Counted from the first letter of the stretch, positions 20,979-31,066 are shown. The stretch: DNA of 64,000 nt from Gallionella sp. (GCA_028710525.1 JAQTTY010000013.1:29843-93842), one strand, 5' to 3'. Translations and numbers: made by a program. The notes: a model not told the origin generated them from the sequence alone.

Positions 20979-23069
20979 ATGGATATTCAAACACTTTATC
21001 TTATCGTTCCGCTGGCTCCGCTGTTCGGCGCAATTTGCGCAGGTTTGTTCGGCAAATGGCTGGGCCGCAAGATGTCACATCGCATCACCATCGCGATGGT
21101 GGGTCTGTCCTTGTACGCAGCGGTTAAGATTTTCCTCGATGTGATGGATGGTCATAGTTTCGATGGTCCGGTCTATACCTGGTTCAATTCCGGCGGCACC
21201 TCGTTCCACGTTGGTTTCCTAATCGACAGACTCACTGCGGTGATGATGCTAGTTGTGACTTCCGTTTCCTTGATGGTGCATATCTACACCATAGGCTATA
21301 TGGAAGAAGATGACGGCTATCAGCGTTTCTTCAGCTACATCTCGCTGTTCACCTTCTCCATGCTGATGTTGGTAATGGCAAACAACTTCATGCAGTTGTT
21401 CTTCGGTTGGGAAGCGGTGGGTCTGGTTTCCTATCTGCTGATTGGTTTCTGGTATAAACGTCCCACAGCCATCTACGCCAACCTCAAGGCTTTCTTGGTC
21501 AATCGTGTCGGTGACTTCGGATTCATCCTTGGTATCGGTTTGGTATTGATGGTGTTCGGTACGCTGAACTACGCCGATGTGTTCGCCAATGTAGCGGCAC
21601 ATGCCGACGACATCGCCCCTATAGGTGGCATGCACGTCAATATGATTACTGCGATCTGTATCCTGCTGTTCATCGGCGCGATGGGTAAATCTGCACAGTT
21701 CCCCTTGCACGTATGGTTGCCTGATTCTATGGAAGGCCCGACACCGATCTCCGCACTGATCCACGCGGCGACCATGGTGACTGCCGGTATCTTCATGGTG
21801 TCACGTATGTCACCTATGTTTGAACTATCTGACACCGCCCTGTCCTTTGTCATGATCATCGGTGCGATTACCGCACTTTTTATGGGTTTCTTAGGCATCA
21901 TCCAGAACGACATCAAGCGCGTCATCGCATACTCCACCTTGTCTCAGCTGGGTTATATGACTGTAGCCTTGGGTGCATCTGCATACTCAGTGGCGATCTT
22001 CCATCTGATGACACATGCGTTCTTCAAAGCCTTGCTGTTCTTGGGCGCAGGTAGCGTCATCATGGGTATGCATCACGATCAAGACATCCGCAATATGGGA
22101 GGTCTGCGCAAATACATGCCCATCACTTGGATCACTTCCTTGATCGGCTCTTTAGCGCTGATCGGTACTCCTTTCTTCTCCGGCTTCTACTCGAAGGACA
22201 GCATCATCGAGGCAGTGGAGTATTCGCATCTCCCCGGTTCCGGCTTTGCTTACTTTGCAGTGGTAGCGGGTGTGTTCATCACGGCCTTCTATTCTTTCCG
22301 TATGTACTTCCTGGTGTTCCACGGTGAAGAGCGTTTCGGTAAAGCGCATGCACACGATGAGCATCCTTCGACTAGCTCAGGACATACGGTGGCAGCCGAT
22401 GCACAGGCACACGATGCTCATGACAGCCACGCAGATGCACATGACGACTATGCCGAGGAAGATGAGCACGAGCATCACGGACTGGCTCCTGGTCAAAAAC
22501 CTCACGAGACGCCTTGGGTCGTTTGGTTGCCCCTGGTGCTGCTGGCGATTCCATCGGTAGTTATTGGCTATATTGCAGTTGAGCCTATGTTGTTTGGCAA
22601 CTACTTCAAGGAAGCAATCTACATCGCCGAACATCATGAAGCGCTGGCACATATGAATGCAGAGTTCAATGGTGCATTCGACATGGCATTTCATTCGCTT
22701 CTCAGCCTGCCATTCTTCTTGGCTTTGGCTGGTGTCGCCAGTTCATGGTTCTTCTATATGAAGCGTCCAGATATTCCTGCGGCTATCCAGAAGCGCTTCC
22801 AGTGGATCTACACATTACTGGACAACAAGTATTACTTCGACCGTTTCAACGACTGGTTCTTTGCCGGTGGCGCACGTGGTGCGAGTACCTTCCTGTCACG
22901 CTTTGGCGACAAGGTACTGATAGACGGTCTGCTGGTGAACGGTTCAGCGAATCTGGTGGGCAAGATCTCCGGTATCGTGCGACGCTTCCAGTCGGGCTAT
23001 ATCTACCATTACGCGTTCACCATGATCACCGGTGTGTTCGTATTGTTGACTATACGTAATTGGTTCTAA
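20979..23069 (+). CDS. nuoL: NADH-quinone oxidoreductase subunit L, with His/Asp-rich loop
   Basis: NuoL antiporter-like core; ATG 20979 directly after GTG 20976. Confidence 0.97.
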   Translation: MDIQTLYLIVPLAPLFGAICAGLFGKWLGRKMSHRITIAMVGLSLYAAVKIFLDVMDGHSFDGPVYTWFNSGGTSFHVGFLIDRLTAVMMLVVTSVSLMVHIYTIGYMEEDDGYQRFFSYISLFTFSMLMLVMANNFMQLFFGWEAVGLVSYLLIGFWYKRPTAIYANLKAFLVNRVGDFGFILGIGLVLMVFGTLNYADVFANVAAHADDIAPIGGMHVNMITAICILLFIGAMGKSAQFPLHVWLPDSMEGPTPISALIHAATMVTAGIFMVSRMSPMFELSDTALSFVMIIGAITALFMGFLGIIQNDIKRVIAYSTLSQLGYMTVALGASAYSVAIFHLMTHAFFKALLFLGAGSVIMGMHHDQDIRNMGGLRKYMPITWITSLIGSLALIGTPFFSGFYSKDSIIEAVEYSHLPGSGFAYFAVVAGVFITAFYSFRMYFLVFHGEERFGKAHAHDEHPSTSSGHTVAADAQAHDAHDSHADAHDDYAEEDEHEHHGLAPGQKPHETPWVVWLPLVLLAIPSVVIGYIAVEPMLFGNYFKEAIYIAEHHEALAHMNAEFNGAFDMAFHSLLSLPFFLALAGVASSWFFYMKRPDIPAAIQKRFQWIYTLLDNKYYFDRFNDWFFAGGARGASTFLSRFGDKVLIDGLLVNGSANLVGKISGIVRRFQSGYIYHYAFTMITGVFVLLTIRNWF
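22365..22389. repeat. Dispersed-repeat-like segment inside nuoL
   Basis: ccttcgactagctcaggacatacgg, encoding PSTSSGHT; resembles the common 'ccttcgacaggctcaggacgaacgg' genomic repeat. Confidence 0.5.
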
Positions 23070-23086
23070 GCGCAGGTTATGAGCTG

Positions 23087-23118
23087 GCTTGCATGAGGAC
23101 TATGAGCCGCATGCAAGC
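23087..23118 (+). other. Inverted repeat in the nuoL-nuoM spacer
   Basis: gcttgcatg ... catgcaagc, 9 bp perfect arms. Confidence 0.6.
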
Positions 23119-23163
23119 GTGTCGGGAAACACCCGGCCTACTTTTAAGTGAAGGAATATCAGC

Positions 23164-24651
23164 ATGATTTTTGGATTACCCGTCATTAGTGTCGCCATCT
23201 GGCTACCCATCGTCTTTGGCGTATTGGTACTGGCGACCGGCAACGATAAAAACGCACCGTTGGCACGCATCTTGGCCTTAGTCGGAGGTGTTCTCGGCTT
23301 TCTGGTGACCTTGCCGCTGTATATCGGCTTCGATGTCACCACCAGTGCGATGCAGTTTGAAGAGATGCATAACTGGATCAACCGTTTCAACATTCACTAC
23401 CACTTGGGTGTAGATGGTATCTCGATGTTGTTCATCCTGCTCAACAGCTTCTTCACTCCATTGGTTGTGCTGGCCGGTTGGAAGGTGATCGAGAAGCGTG
23501 TGGCGCAATACATGGCGGCATTCCTGATCATGTCCGGTATCGTCAATGGCGTGTTCGCGGCATTGGACTCCATCCTTTTCTACGTCTTCTGGGAAGCGAT
23601 GTTGATCCCGATGTTCATCATCATCGGTGTGTGGGGTGGGCCTAACCGCGTGTACGCGGCGATGAAATTCTTCCTCTACACCTTGCTTGGCTCATTGCTG
23701 ATGCTGGTTTCGCTGATCTATCTGTACAACCTGAGTGGCGGTAGCTTCAGTATCTTGGACTTCCAGCAACTGGGACACATCCCGATGCAGGCGCAGATTC
23801 TGATCTTCATCGCATTCTTCTTCGCCTTTGCGGTGAAGGTGCCGATGTTCCCTGTGCACACTTGGTTGCCGGACGCTCACGTGGAAGCGCCTACCGGCGG
23901 TTCTGTGGTGCTGGCCGCAATTATGTTGAAGGTGGGTGCTTACGGATTCCTGCGTTTCTCTATGCCTATCACTCCAGATGCTAGCCATAAGCTCGCTGGC
24001 GTGATGATCGCGCTGTCCTTGATCGCTATTGTGTACATCGGACTGGTGGCATTGAAACAGTCCGACATGAAAAAGCTGGTAGCTTATTCATCTATCTCAC
24101 ACATGGGTTTCGTGACCTTGGGCTTCTTCATCTTTAACGCCTATGGTATGGAAGGCGCGATAATGCAGATGTTGTCGCACGGCTTCGTTGCTGGCGCACT
24201 ATTCCTCTGTATCGGTGTGTTGTATGACCGCGTGCATTCTCGTGAGATTTCCGCATACGGTGGTGTGGCTAACAAGATGCCTGTGTTTGCAGCCTTCTTC
24301 ATGCTGTTTGCCATGGCTAACAGTGGCCTGCCCGGTACTAGTGCTTTCGTCGGTGAGTTCATGGTCATCATGGGCGCAGTCAAGGTCAACTTCTGGTACG
24401 CCTTCGCCGCAGCTAGCACGCTGATCTTTGGCGCGGCTTACACACTGTGGATGTACAAGCGCGTGATCTTTGGCGCGGTGGCTAACCATCATGTGGCCGA
24501 ACTGACCGATATCAACGGTCGCGAGAAACTGATTTTCATCATCCTCGCGATATTCGTGTTGGGCATGGGTGTCTATCCATTGCCGTTCGGTGAGATATTG
24601 CATGTATCAGTGAATGACTTGCTGATACATATGACTCAATCCAAGCTGTAA
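23164..24651 (+). CDS. nuoM: NADH-quinone oxidoreductase subunit M
   Basis: HLGVDGISMLFILLNSFFTPL; VKVPMFPVHTWLPDAHVEAPTGGSV. Confidence 0.98.
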   Translation: MIFGLPVISVAIWLPIVFGVLVLATGNDKNAPLARILALVGGVLGFLVTLPLYIGFDVTTSAMQFEEMHNWINRFNIHYHLGVDGISMLFILLNSFFTPLVVLAGWKVIEKRVAQYMAAFLIMSGIVNGVFAALDSILFYVFWEAMLIPMFIIIGVWGGPNRVYAAMKFFLYTLLGSLLMLVSLIYLYNLSGGSFSILDFQQLGHIPMQAQILIFIAFFFAFAVKVPMFPVHTWLPDAHVEAPTGGSVVLAAIMLKVGAYGFLRFSMPITPDASHKLAGVMIALSLIAIVYIGLVALKQSDMKKLVAYSSISHMGFVTLGFFIFNAYGMEGAIMQMLSHGFVAGALFLCIGVLYDRVHSREISAYGGVANKMPVFAAFFMLFAMANSGLPGTSAFVGEFMVIMGAVKVNFWYAFAAASTLIFGAAYTLWMYKRVIFGAVANHHVAELTDINGREKLIFIILAIFVLGMGVYPLPFGEILHVSVNDLLIHMTQSKL

Positions 24652-24677
24652 GCCAAGAAGTAGCTTAAGAGGTGAAT

Positions 24678-26129
24678 ATGAATTTGATGGCCGATTTGAT
24701 GCCCGCAGCAGCAGAGATCTTCTTGCTGGGGATGTTGTGTGTGATCTTGATCGTGGATCTGTTGCTCAGTGAGAACAACAAGATCTATACCTATCTGATG
24801 GTGCAAGCTACCCTGTTGGGCTGCTCATTGATCACCGTGGGTACGCATACCAATGGCGTGGTGTACGCATTCCACAATATGTATGTGGACGACTTGATGT
24901 CAGACGTGCTCAAGCTGCTGACTTATCTGGCGGTCGCCATGATGATGGTCTACTCACGCCAATATCTGATACTGCGTGGTTTGTTCACCGGTGAGTTCAT
25001 GGTCTTGGCCTTGTTCGCTCTGTTGGGTATGAACGTGATGATTTCCGCTAACAATTTCGTGACCTTGTACCTCGGTCTGGAATTGCTGTCTCTGGCGCTC
25101 TACGCCATGGTTGCATTGCAACGTGATTCTGCCGTAGCGACTGAAGCCGCGATGAAGTATTTCATCTTGGGGGCGCTGGCTTCTGGTTTGCTCTTGTACG
25201 GCATGTCCATGTTGTATGGCGCGACTGGTTCGCTGGATCTGAATGCTATCTCCGATGCGATCAAGCATGGCGTACCGAACAAATCTTTGCTGGCTTTTGG
25301 TCTGGTATTCATCGTCTCCGGTTTGGCGTTCAAGCTGGGTGTCGTGCCTTTCCATATGTGGATCCCCGACGTGTATCACGGCGCGCCTACCCCTATGACC
25401 ATGTTGATCGGCTCCGCACCAAAGCTGGCTGCATTCGCCTTCACCGCACGTATCTTGGTAGAAGGTCTGCAACCGCTGATGCATGACTGGTCCAGTATGC
25501 TCATCATCATGGCCGTCGCATCGATGGCTTTGGGAAATCTGAGCGCGATTGCCCAGACCAATCTGAAACGCATGTTCGCTTACTCGACCATCTCGCACAT
25601 GGGCTTCCTGATTCTAGGTTTCATCGGTGGCGGTATCGAGGGCTACGGTTCAGCCATGTTCTACGCTGTGGTCTATGTGCTGATGACACTGGGTGGCTTC
25701 GGCATGATCATGCTGTTGTCGCGTGCCGGTTTCGAAGCAGACACTTTGAACGACTTCAAAGGCCTGAATCAGCGTAGTCCTTGGTTGGCTTTCATGATGT
25801 TGTTGCTGATGTTCTCCATGGCAGGTGTACCCCCTACCGTGGGCTTCTACGCCAAGTTCTCGGTGCTGAATGCGATCGTGCAGACCGGCCACACTTGGTT
25901 GGCGGTGACGGCGGTGATGTTCTCTCTGATAGGTGCGTTCTACTATCTACGTATCGTCAAGCTGATGTACTTCGATGCACCGGAGAGCCACGAGCCTATC
26001 AATGTCGGTTTGGATAGTGCATTCCTGATCAGCTTCAACGGTCTGGGTGTGCTCGCTTTGGGCATGATGCCCGGCATGCTGATGTCTATTTGTGCAGTGT
26101 CGGTGCAGCAGTCGTTGCTATTGCATTAA
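24678..26129 (+). CDS. nuoN: NADH-quinone oxidoreductase subunit N
   Basis: [21 protein letters not shown]. Confidence 0.97.
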   Translation: MNLMADLMPAAAEIFLLGMLCVILIVDLLLSENNKIYTYLMVQATLLGCSLITVGTHTNGVVYAFHNMYVDDLMSDVLKLLTYLAVAMMMVYSRQYLILRGLFTGEFMVLALFALLGMNVMISANNFVTLYLGLELLSLALYAMVALQRDSAVATEAAMKYFILGALASGLLLYGMSMLYGATGSLDLNAISDAIKHGVPNKSLLAFGLVFIVSGLAFKLGVVPFHMWIPDVYHGAPTPMTMLIGSAPKLAAFAFTARILVEGLQPLMHDWSSMLIIMAVASMALGNLSAIAQTNLKRMFAYSTISHMGFLILGFIGGGIEGYGSAMFYAVVYVLMTLGGFGMIMLLSRAGFEADTLNDFKGLNQRSPWLAFMMLLLMFSMAGVPPTVGFYAKFSVLNAIVQTGHTWLAVTAVMFSLIGAFYYLRIVKLMYFDAPESHEPINVGLDSAFLISFNGLGVLALGMMPGMLMSICAVSVQQSLLLH

Positions 26130-26150
26130 AGAGTCTGTACGGTGTGCTGA

Positions 26151-27470
26151 ATGAACTCCACAGTACATAACACGCATACCACAGAGTCGTTGAGCTCCTC
26201 AGTCGTACAACGTTTTCGTCTAGTCGTAGTCTCGGCATGTTCGCTGGCCATGAGTCTCTCCCTGTTGGGATGGCTCATGGTCAGTTTGCATTTGGCGGTA
26301 GAGTTCTACTGGCAGGGCATCGCACTCTGCATCTCGATTTCCTTTGCAAGCTTCGCTCATTATGCCTACGCGCGTAACTTCCAAGTGTTGCGCCGCATAC
26401 AACTGTTATACCTGCTGCTCGTGCCCTTAGTTGCCCAACTTAGTTTGGAGAGCGGTAATGTAAGCGGCATCATTCTGTGGTCCTTCCTTGCACCGGTATC
26501 GGTGTCCATGATCGCAGCTCGCGAAGAGCGGCATGCCCTGTATTGGCTGGGATCATATGTGCTAGTGGTCCTCGCATCCTTCCTGCTTGCGCCGCTACTC
26601 GGGCATGGCTCCCAATATGCCACCGACATAATCGTCAGTAATATGCTACCGGGGAATATCGCGCTGTTCACCTGTGTGCTGACCTTTGCCTTGTATTACT
26701 CATTGCGTCATCGCACCGAGATCAATCAGCTGCGCAAACAACAATATTTCAATCTGCAAGATCAACACACCCAACTCAATAGCGAGACTGCACGTAAAGA
26801 CATCCTGCTGGGCAGCGTGCTTCCTGCACGTATCGCAAAGCGTATGCTAGCGGGCAGTGAGATGATCGCCGACGGTCACTCTGATGTGACAGTGATGTTC
26901 GCCGACATCGTGGGTTTCACCAAGCTGGCGGACAGCATGTCACCCAAACAGATCGTGCGTCTGCTCAACCAACTGTTCTCAGGTTACGACGAGATCGCCG
27001 AGCGTCACGGTTTGGAAAAGATCAAGACCATAGGCGATGCCTTCCTCGCCGTGGGGGGATTAGAAAACAGCGACCATACAGACTATGTAGCCGCGACGTT
27101 ACGGGCGGCACAGGACTTTCAGAACTTTCTACGCGAGCAGACCCAAGGGCAGTTCAATAATAGTGGACTAGATATCCATATCGGTATCGCAACCGGGCCC
27201 ATAGCAGCGGGGGTGATAGGCAAGATACGTCAGACCTATGACATCTGGGGGAATACGGTGAATCTTGCTAGCCGTTTGGCAGACAAAGCCACGGCAGGTC
27301 AGATACTGGTAGACACAGCCACGTACAAACGCGTCGCTAAGCAATTCGAGTTCAGCGAAGAAGAGCAGATGACGCTCAAAGGTGGACTCGAAATGAATGT
27401 GTACCGACTTAACAACAGTGGGATTAGACGCACACCGGACGAAGGTAACATATACAAGCTGCATGCTTAA
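26151..27470 (+). CDS. Membrane-anchored class III adenylate cyclase
   Basis: VMFADIVGFTKLAD, EKIKTIGDAFLAVGG, YDIWGNTVNLASRL; N-terminal TM segments. Confidence 0.9.
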   Translation: MNSTVHNTHTTESLSSSVVQRFRLVVVSACSLAMSLSLLGWLMVSLHLAVEFYWQGIALCISISFASFAHYAYARNFQVLRRIQLLYLLLVPLVAQLSLESGNVSGIILWSFLAPVSVSMIAAREERHALYWLGSYVLVVLASFLLAPLLGHGSQYATDIIVSNMLPGNIALFTCVLTFALYYSLRHRTEINQLRKQQYFNLQDQHTQLNSETARKDILLGSVLPARIAKRMLAGSEMIADGHSDVTVMFADIVGFTKLADSMSPKQIVRLLNQLFSGYDEIAERHGLEKIKTIGDAFLAVGGLENSDHTDYVAATLRAAQDFQNFLREQTQGQFNNSGLDIHIGIATGPIAAGVIGKIRQTYDIWGNTVNLASRLADKATAGQILVDTATYKRVAKQFEFSEEEQMTLKGGLEMNVYRLNNSGIRRTPDEGNIYKLHA

Positions 27471-27489
27471 AAAGCTAAGTTGCTACAGG

Positions 27490-27516
27490 CTCCCGCGCAG
27501 TGCGGGAGTTTTTTGT
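27490..27516 (+). terminator. Terminator after the cyclase gene / end of nuo transcription unit
   Basis: ctcccgc-gcagt-gcgggagtttttt. Confidence 0.85.
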
Positions 27517-27567
27517 TGGTGTAACACAAACGTGTCAGAATGCCTTGAGTGTAAATAGGAGCGTGTG

Positions 27568-27984
27568 ATGGAGAGTCATTGGATGTGGTGGTTGGCCGCT
27601 ATCTTTCTGGTCATCGCGGAGATGTTCAGCGGAACATTCTATCTGCTGGCATTGGCGGTTGGGCTTGCTGCAGCGGGTGTCGCTGCCTTTGTCGGTGTAG
27701 CGGCGAATGGTCAGGCATTGACGGCTGCTTTGCTGTGCACTATCAGCGTCGTCGCACTATATTTTTGGAAGCGCAAAGCTGCACCGGCAGTCGAGCAGAG
27801 CAACTTCAGCTACGACATCGGTCAGACCGTACATATCGCCAGTTGGTCAGATGAGCGTCACGCACGGGTTAATTATCGTGGCGCGGAATGGGATGCACGG
27901 TTAGTTGAGGGCGTTGCTAGCGATGCAACTAAGACTGAGTGGCGCATCAAAGAGATATTAGGTTCGTTGTTGATCATAGAGTAG
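27568..27984 (+). CDS. NfeD-family membrane protein
   Basis: Short NfeD-like TM protein next to an SPFH gene. Confidence 0.85.
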   Translation: MESHWMWWLAAIFLVIAEMFSGTFYLLALAVGLAAAGVAAFVGVAANGQALTAALLCTISVVALYFWKRKAAPAVEQSNFSYDIGQTVHIASWSDERHARVNYRGAEWDARLVEGVASDATKTEWRIKEILGSLLIIE

Positions 27985-27992
27985 GGGGAAGC

Positions 27993-28898
27993 ATGGATAG
28001 CATCGTAATAGGATTAGTAATCTTCGCGGCATTTTTGGCCTTTCAGACCATCAAAATCGTGCCGCAGCAGAACGCCTGGGTGATAGAGCGCTTTGGTAAA
28101 TTCAATCGCACACTCGAGCCTGGCTTGAACATCGTCATCCCCTTTATGGATAGGGTCGCTTACAAGCATAGGCTCACTGAATTTCCCATCGACATCGCGC
28201 CGCAAGTCTGTATCACCCGTGACAATACTCAGGTGCAAGTAGATGGTGTGTTGTATTACCAAGTGACTGATGCGGCACGTGCTAGCTATGGCACATCCAA
28301 CTATCTAGCGGCCATCACCATGCTGGCGCAGACTGCCTTGCGTTCGGAGTGCGGTAAACGTGATCTGGATAAATTGCTGGAAGACCGCGATGCCATCAAC
28401 CGTACCGTGGTGTTCGCACTGGACGAGGCCAGCCCCAACTGGGGCGTGAAGGTATTGCGCTACGAGATCAAGGACATCACGCCGCCGCAGCAAGTGCTTG
28501 CCTCTATGCAGAAGCAGATCACCGCTGAGCGCGAGAAGCGCGCCCTAATCGCACAATCAGAAGGTAAGAAGCAAGAAGAGATCAATCTCGCCGAAGGTTT
28601 GATGACAGCCTCGATACGCGAATCAGAGGGTACGCGTCAAGCTTCTATCAACAACGCACAAGGTGAAGCAGAAGCCATTCTGTTGGTGGCAAAAGCCACT
28701 GCAGAGTCGATACGCGTGGTGGCCGAAGCGATACAGAGCGACGGCGGCATGACTGCCGTTAACCTCAAGGTTGCCGAACGCTTCGTCGATGCCTTTGGCA
28801 ATATCGCCAAGCAAGGCAACACCATGATCATTCCTGGCAACGCAGCTGATATCGCAGGACTCGTTGCTACGGCTATGCAAGTGGTGAAGAAGACCTAA
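27993..28898 (+). CDS. SPFH/stomatin-like membrane protease-associated protein
   Basis: IKIVPQQNAWVIERFGKFNRTLEPGLNIVIPF. Confidence 0.93.
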   Translation: MDSIVIGLVIFAAFLAFQTIKIVPQQNAWVIERFGKFNRTLEPGLNIVIPFMDRVAYKHRLTEFPIDIAPQVCITRDNTQVQVDGVLYYQVTDAARASYGTSNYLAAITMLAQTALRSECGKRDLDKLLEDRDAINRTVVFALDEASPNWGVKVLRYEIKDITPPQQVLASMQKQITAEREKRALIAQSEGKKQEEINLAEGLMTASIRESEGTRQASINNAQGEAEAILLVAKATAESIRVVAEAIQSDGGMTAVNLKVAERFVDAFGNIAKQGNTMIIPGNAADIAGLVATAMQVVKKT

Positions 28899-28912
28899 CG
28901 AGCAAACTACTT

Positions 28913-28990
28913 GTCCACTAAAGACCCGAAGTGGGTTAGGCAGGTATTTCGCTGTTAGGCGAAAACTCGCAAAAAGCACGAACAAAATTT
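28913..28990. repeat. Degenerate, interrupted third copy of the 'gtccacgaaagacacgaaaagcacgaa' repeat
   Basis: gtccactaaagacccgaag + about 40 nt + aaaaagcacgaacaaaa. Confidence 0.5.
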
Positions 28991-29070
28991 ATTGATTCAC
29001 AAGAATTTGAGCTGTGGTGAATTATGTATCTGTAGTGGAAGCGGTTTTTAGACAATATTGAAAGTCTGCA

Positions 29071-29616
29071 ATGGATTTAACCGAAACACGTATAGACGGT
29101 GCGCTGATGTATGACGGTGGATTTATACAAGTGCACAAAGACAGTGTGCGTCTACCGGACGGCACGACTAGCACACGCGAATACATCAAGCATCCCGGTG
29201 CGGTGGCGATACTGGCGCTGCTGGACAATGGCAATCTGGTGATGGAACGGCAATATCGTTATCCGCCCCAGCGCGAGTTCATCGAGCTGCCGGCTGGCAA
29301 GATAGACCACGGTGAAGATATTCTAGTCACTGCGCAGCGCGAGCTATTGGAAGAGACGGGTTATGTGGCACGTGAGTGGACGCATCTGACTACCGCTTGG
29401 CCGTGTATCGGTTATGCCGACGAGCGTATGGAGTATTTTCTGGCGCGCGGGTTGACCTTGCAGGAGCGTAAGTTGGATGAGGGCGAATTCCTCGAAGTGT
29501 TTGAATTACCCCTAAGTGATGCTATGGACTGGATCAGACAGGGCAAGATCAATGAAAGCAAGACCATCCTCGGCCTGTTCTGGCTGGAAAAGTACCTGCG
29601 CGACTGGCAGGTTTAG
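29071..29616 (+). CDS. NUDIX hydrolase, ADP-ribose pyrophosphatase-like
   Basis: NUDIX box GKIDHGEDILVTAQRELLEETGY. Confidence 0.9.
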   Translation: MDLTETRIDGALMYDGGFIQVHKDSVRLPDGTTSTREYIKHPGAVAILALLDNGNLVMERQYRYPPQREFIELPAGKIDHGEDILVTAQRELLEETGYVAREWTHLTTAWPCIGYADERMEYFLARGLTLQERKLDEGEFLEVFELPLSDAMDWIRQGKINESKTILGLFWLEKYLRDWQV

Positions 29617-29691
29617 CCTCATCACATAGCACCCTCAAGTTTTTCCTCCGGCTGCCGATATAGTCTATGCAGTCGAGAGGAGGGTAGCGTC

Positions 29692-30150
29692 ATATATATA
29701 CATTGGGAAAAGAGTCTGGAGTTGGGTAACGACTTGATCGATCTCCAGCATCGCATGCTGGTGCTGTTGTGTCGCAAGCTGGATATCGCCATCAAGACCC
29801 GCCAACCGGAGCAGACCATACGATGGATCATCGTTGAGCTAAAGAAATTCACCGAATTTCATTTCACCAGCGAAGAGAATCTGATGCATGAGATTGGTTA
29901 TCCCAGTGTCGGTGAGCATGCGCTCATCCACACTGAGCTGCTCGTGCAACTGGACATGATGCTGGCCAAGATCAGCCACCACCGCGAATTCCCGGAAGAC
30001 TTACTGTATTTCCTGAATAAATGGCTGGTCCAGCATCTAGCTCAGGAAGACATGAAGATCGTGGACTTCCTGCGCCTCGCCGTGCATCGCCCTATTGGTG
30101 AAGAGTTATACGAACAATATCTGCTGGCCCCGGGAAGAACCAAAACTTAG
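29692..30150 (+). CDS. Bacteriohemerythrin (apparent ATA start)
   Basis: YIHWEKSLELGNDLIDLQH...HFTSEENLMHEIGYPSVGEHALIHTEL; SD gaggaggg at 29677-29684. The ORF track starts at TTG 29722, after the conserved Trp. Confidence 0.75.
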   Translation: MYIHWEKSLELGNDLIDLQHRMLVLLCRKLDIAIKTRQPEQTIRWIIVELKKFTEFHFTSEENLMHEIGYPSVGEHALIHTELLVQLDMMLAKISHHREFPEDLLYFLNKWLVQHLAQEDMKIVDFLRLAVHRPIGEELYEQYLLAPGRTKT

Positions 30151-30163
30151 TTGGAGTATAGAG

Positions 30164-31033
30164 ATGAAAACTGAACAAATCGCTGATATGAAGGACGCTT
30201 TGTCCAAACTTGATAGCTTGCCGGCCATGCCAGCCATCGCGCAGAAGCTGTTGCTGCTGCAACTGGATACTGATGCGGGTGAAGCAGAGTTCTTGCGTCT
30301 GATCGAACAAGACCCGCAGATCTCGGCCAAGATAATCGGTCTGTCGAACTCGCCGGTATATGGCACGCGTCATGTCGTGTCTTTGTCGGAGGCAGTGGTG
30401 ATGCTGGGTATGAATCGTGTCAAATCGGTGGCCATCGGTATCGCAGCCTTGTCTTCTCTAGGTGAGTCCTCGGACAGCAAACTCAACACTAAAGAGTTGT
30501 GGATGCACAGTTTGTCGGTAGCTTTGGCGATGAGCACCATCGCGCACGCCATGCCGGTGCGCAATCGTCCGGCAGATGATCTGTTATTCTTTGCAGGATT
30601 GATGCATGACCTAGGCTATATGGCACTTAGCCATCTCGATGTTAAAGCCAGCGACACGCTGCATGAACAATTGCAGCAGTCACCCGCTCGTATGCTATTG
30701 AAGATAGAGAAGGCGCTGTTGGGCATGACACACGCCGAGATAGGTGCGGAGTTGGCGCAGCATTGGCACCTCCCAGATGATATCGTCACAGTGATACGAG
30801 AACACCATGACGGCAGCGATTATGAGAATACCAAGATACCGGTGTTGGTGCGTTTGGTATGGTTGTCTGAGCAGATGCTGGGTGAATTTGGGGTACACAA
30901 AACAAAAGAGACAGAAATACCAGAACAACATTGGCTGTTGTTAGGGATAGATCCTGAAGATGCTGAAGAAATCAGCAATCGTGTATGTGAAGTCGCCACC
31001 CAAGCGGGTCAGATGGCTTCTACCTTCGAGTAA
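30164..31033 (+). CDS. HDOD domain protein
   Basis: LPAMPAIAQKLLLLQLD...IIGLSNSPVYG; internal ATG 30164 has a good SD. Confidence 0.88.
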   Translation: MKTEQIADMKDALSKLDSLPAMPAIAQKLLLLQLDTDAGEAEFLRLIEQDPQISAKIIGLSNSPVYGTRHVVSLSEAVVMLGMNRVKSVAIGIAALSSLGESSDSKLNTKELWMHSLSVALAMSTIAHAMPVRNRPADDLLFFAGLMHDLGYMALSHLDVKASDTLHEQLQQSPARMLLKIEKALLGMTHAEIGAELAQHWHLPDDIVTVIREHHDGSDYENTKIPVLVRLVWLSEQMLGEFGVHKTKETEIPEQHWLLLGIDPEDAEEISNRVCEVATQAGQMASTFE

Positions 31034-31066
31034 TACTTAAGGCCGTGCTAGCAGACGGCCTGAGTT

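Noticed and set aside
24954-25598. 214-aa minus-strand ORF antisense to nuoN
   Set aside because: Same antisense shadow pattern (His/Gln/Arg-rich), no motif.
31040-31061. aggccgt-gctagcag-acggcct as a strong terminator between the HDOD gene and purB
   Set aside because: Short stem with poor T-tract; plausible convergent terminator but not supported enough to list.
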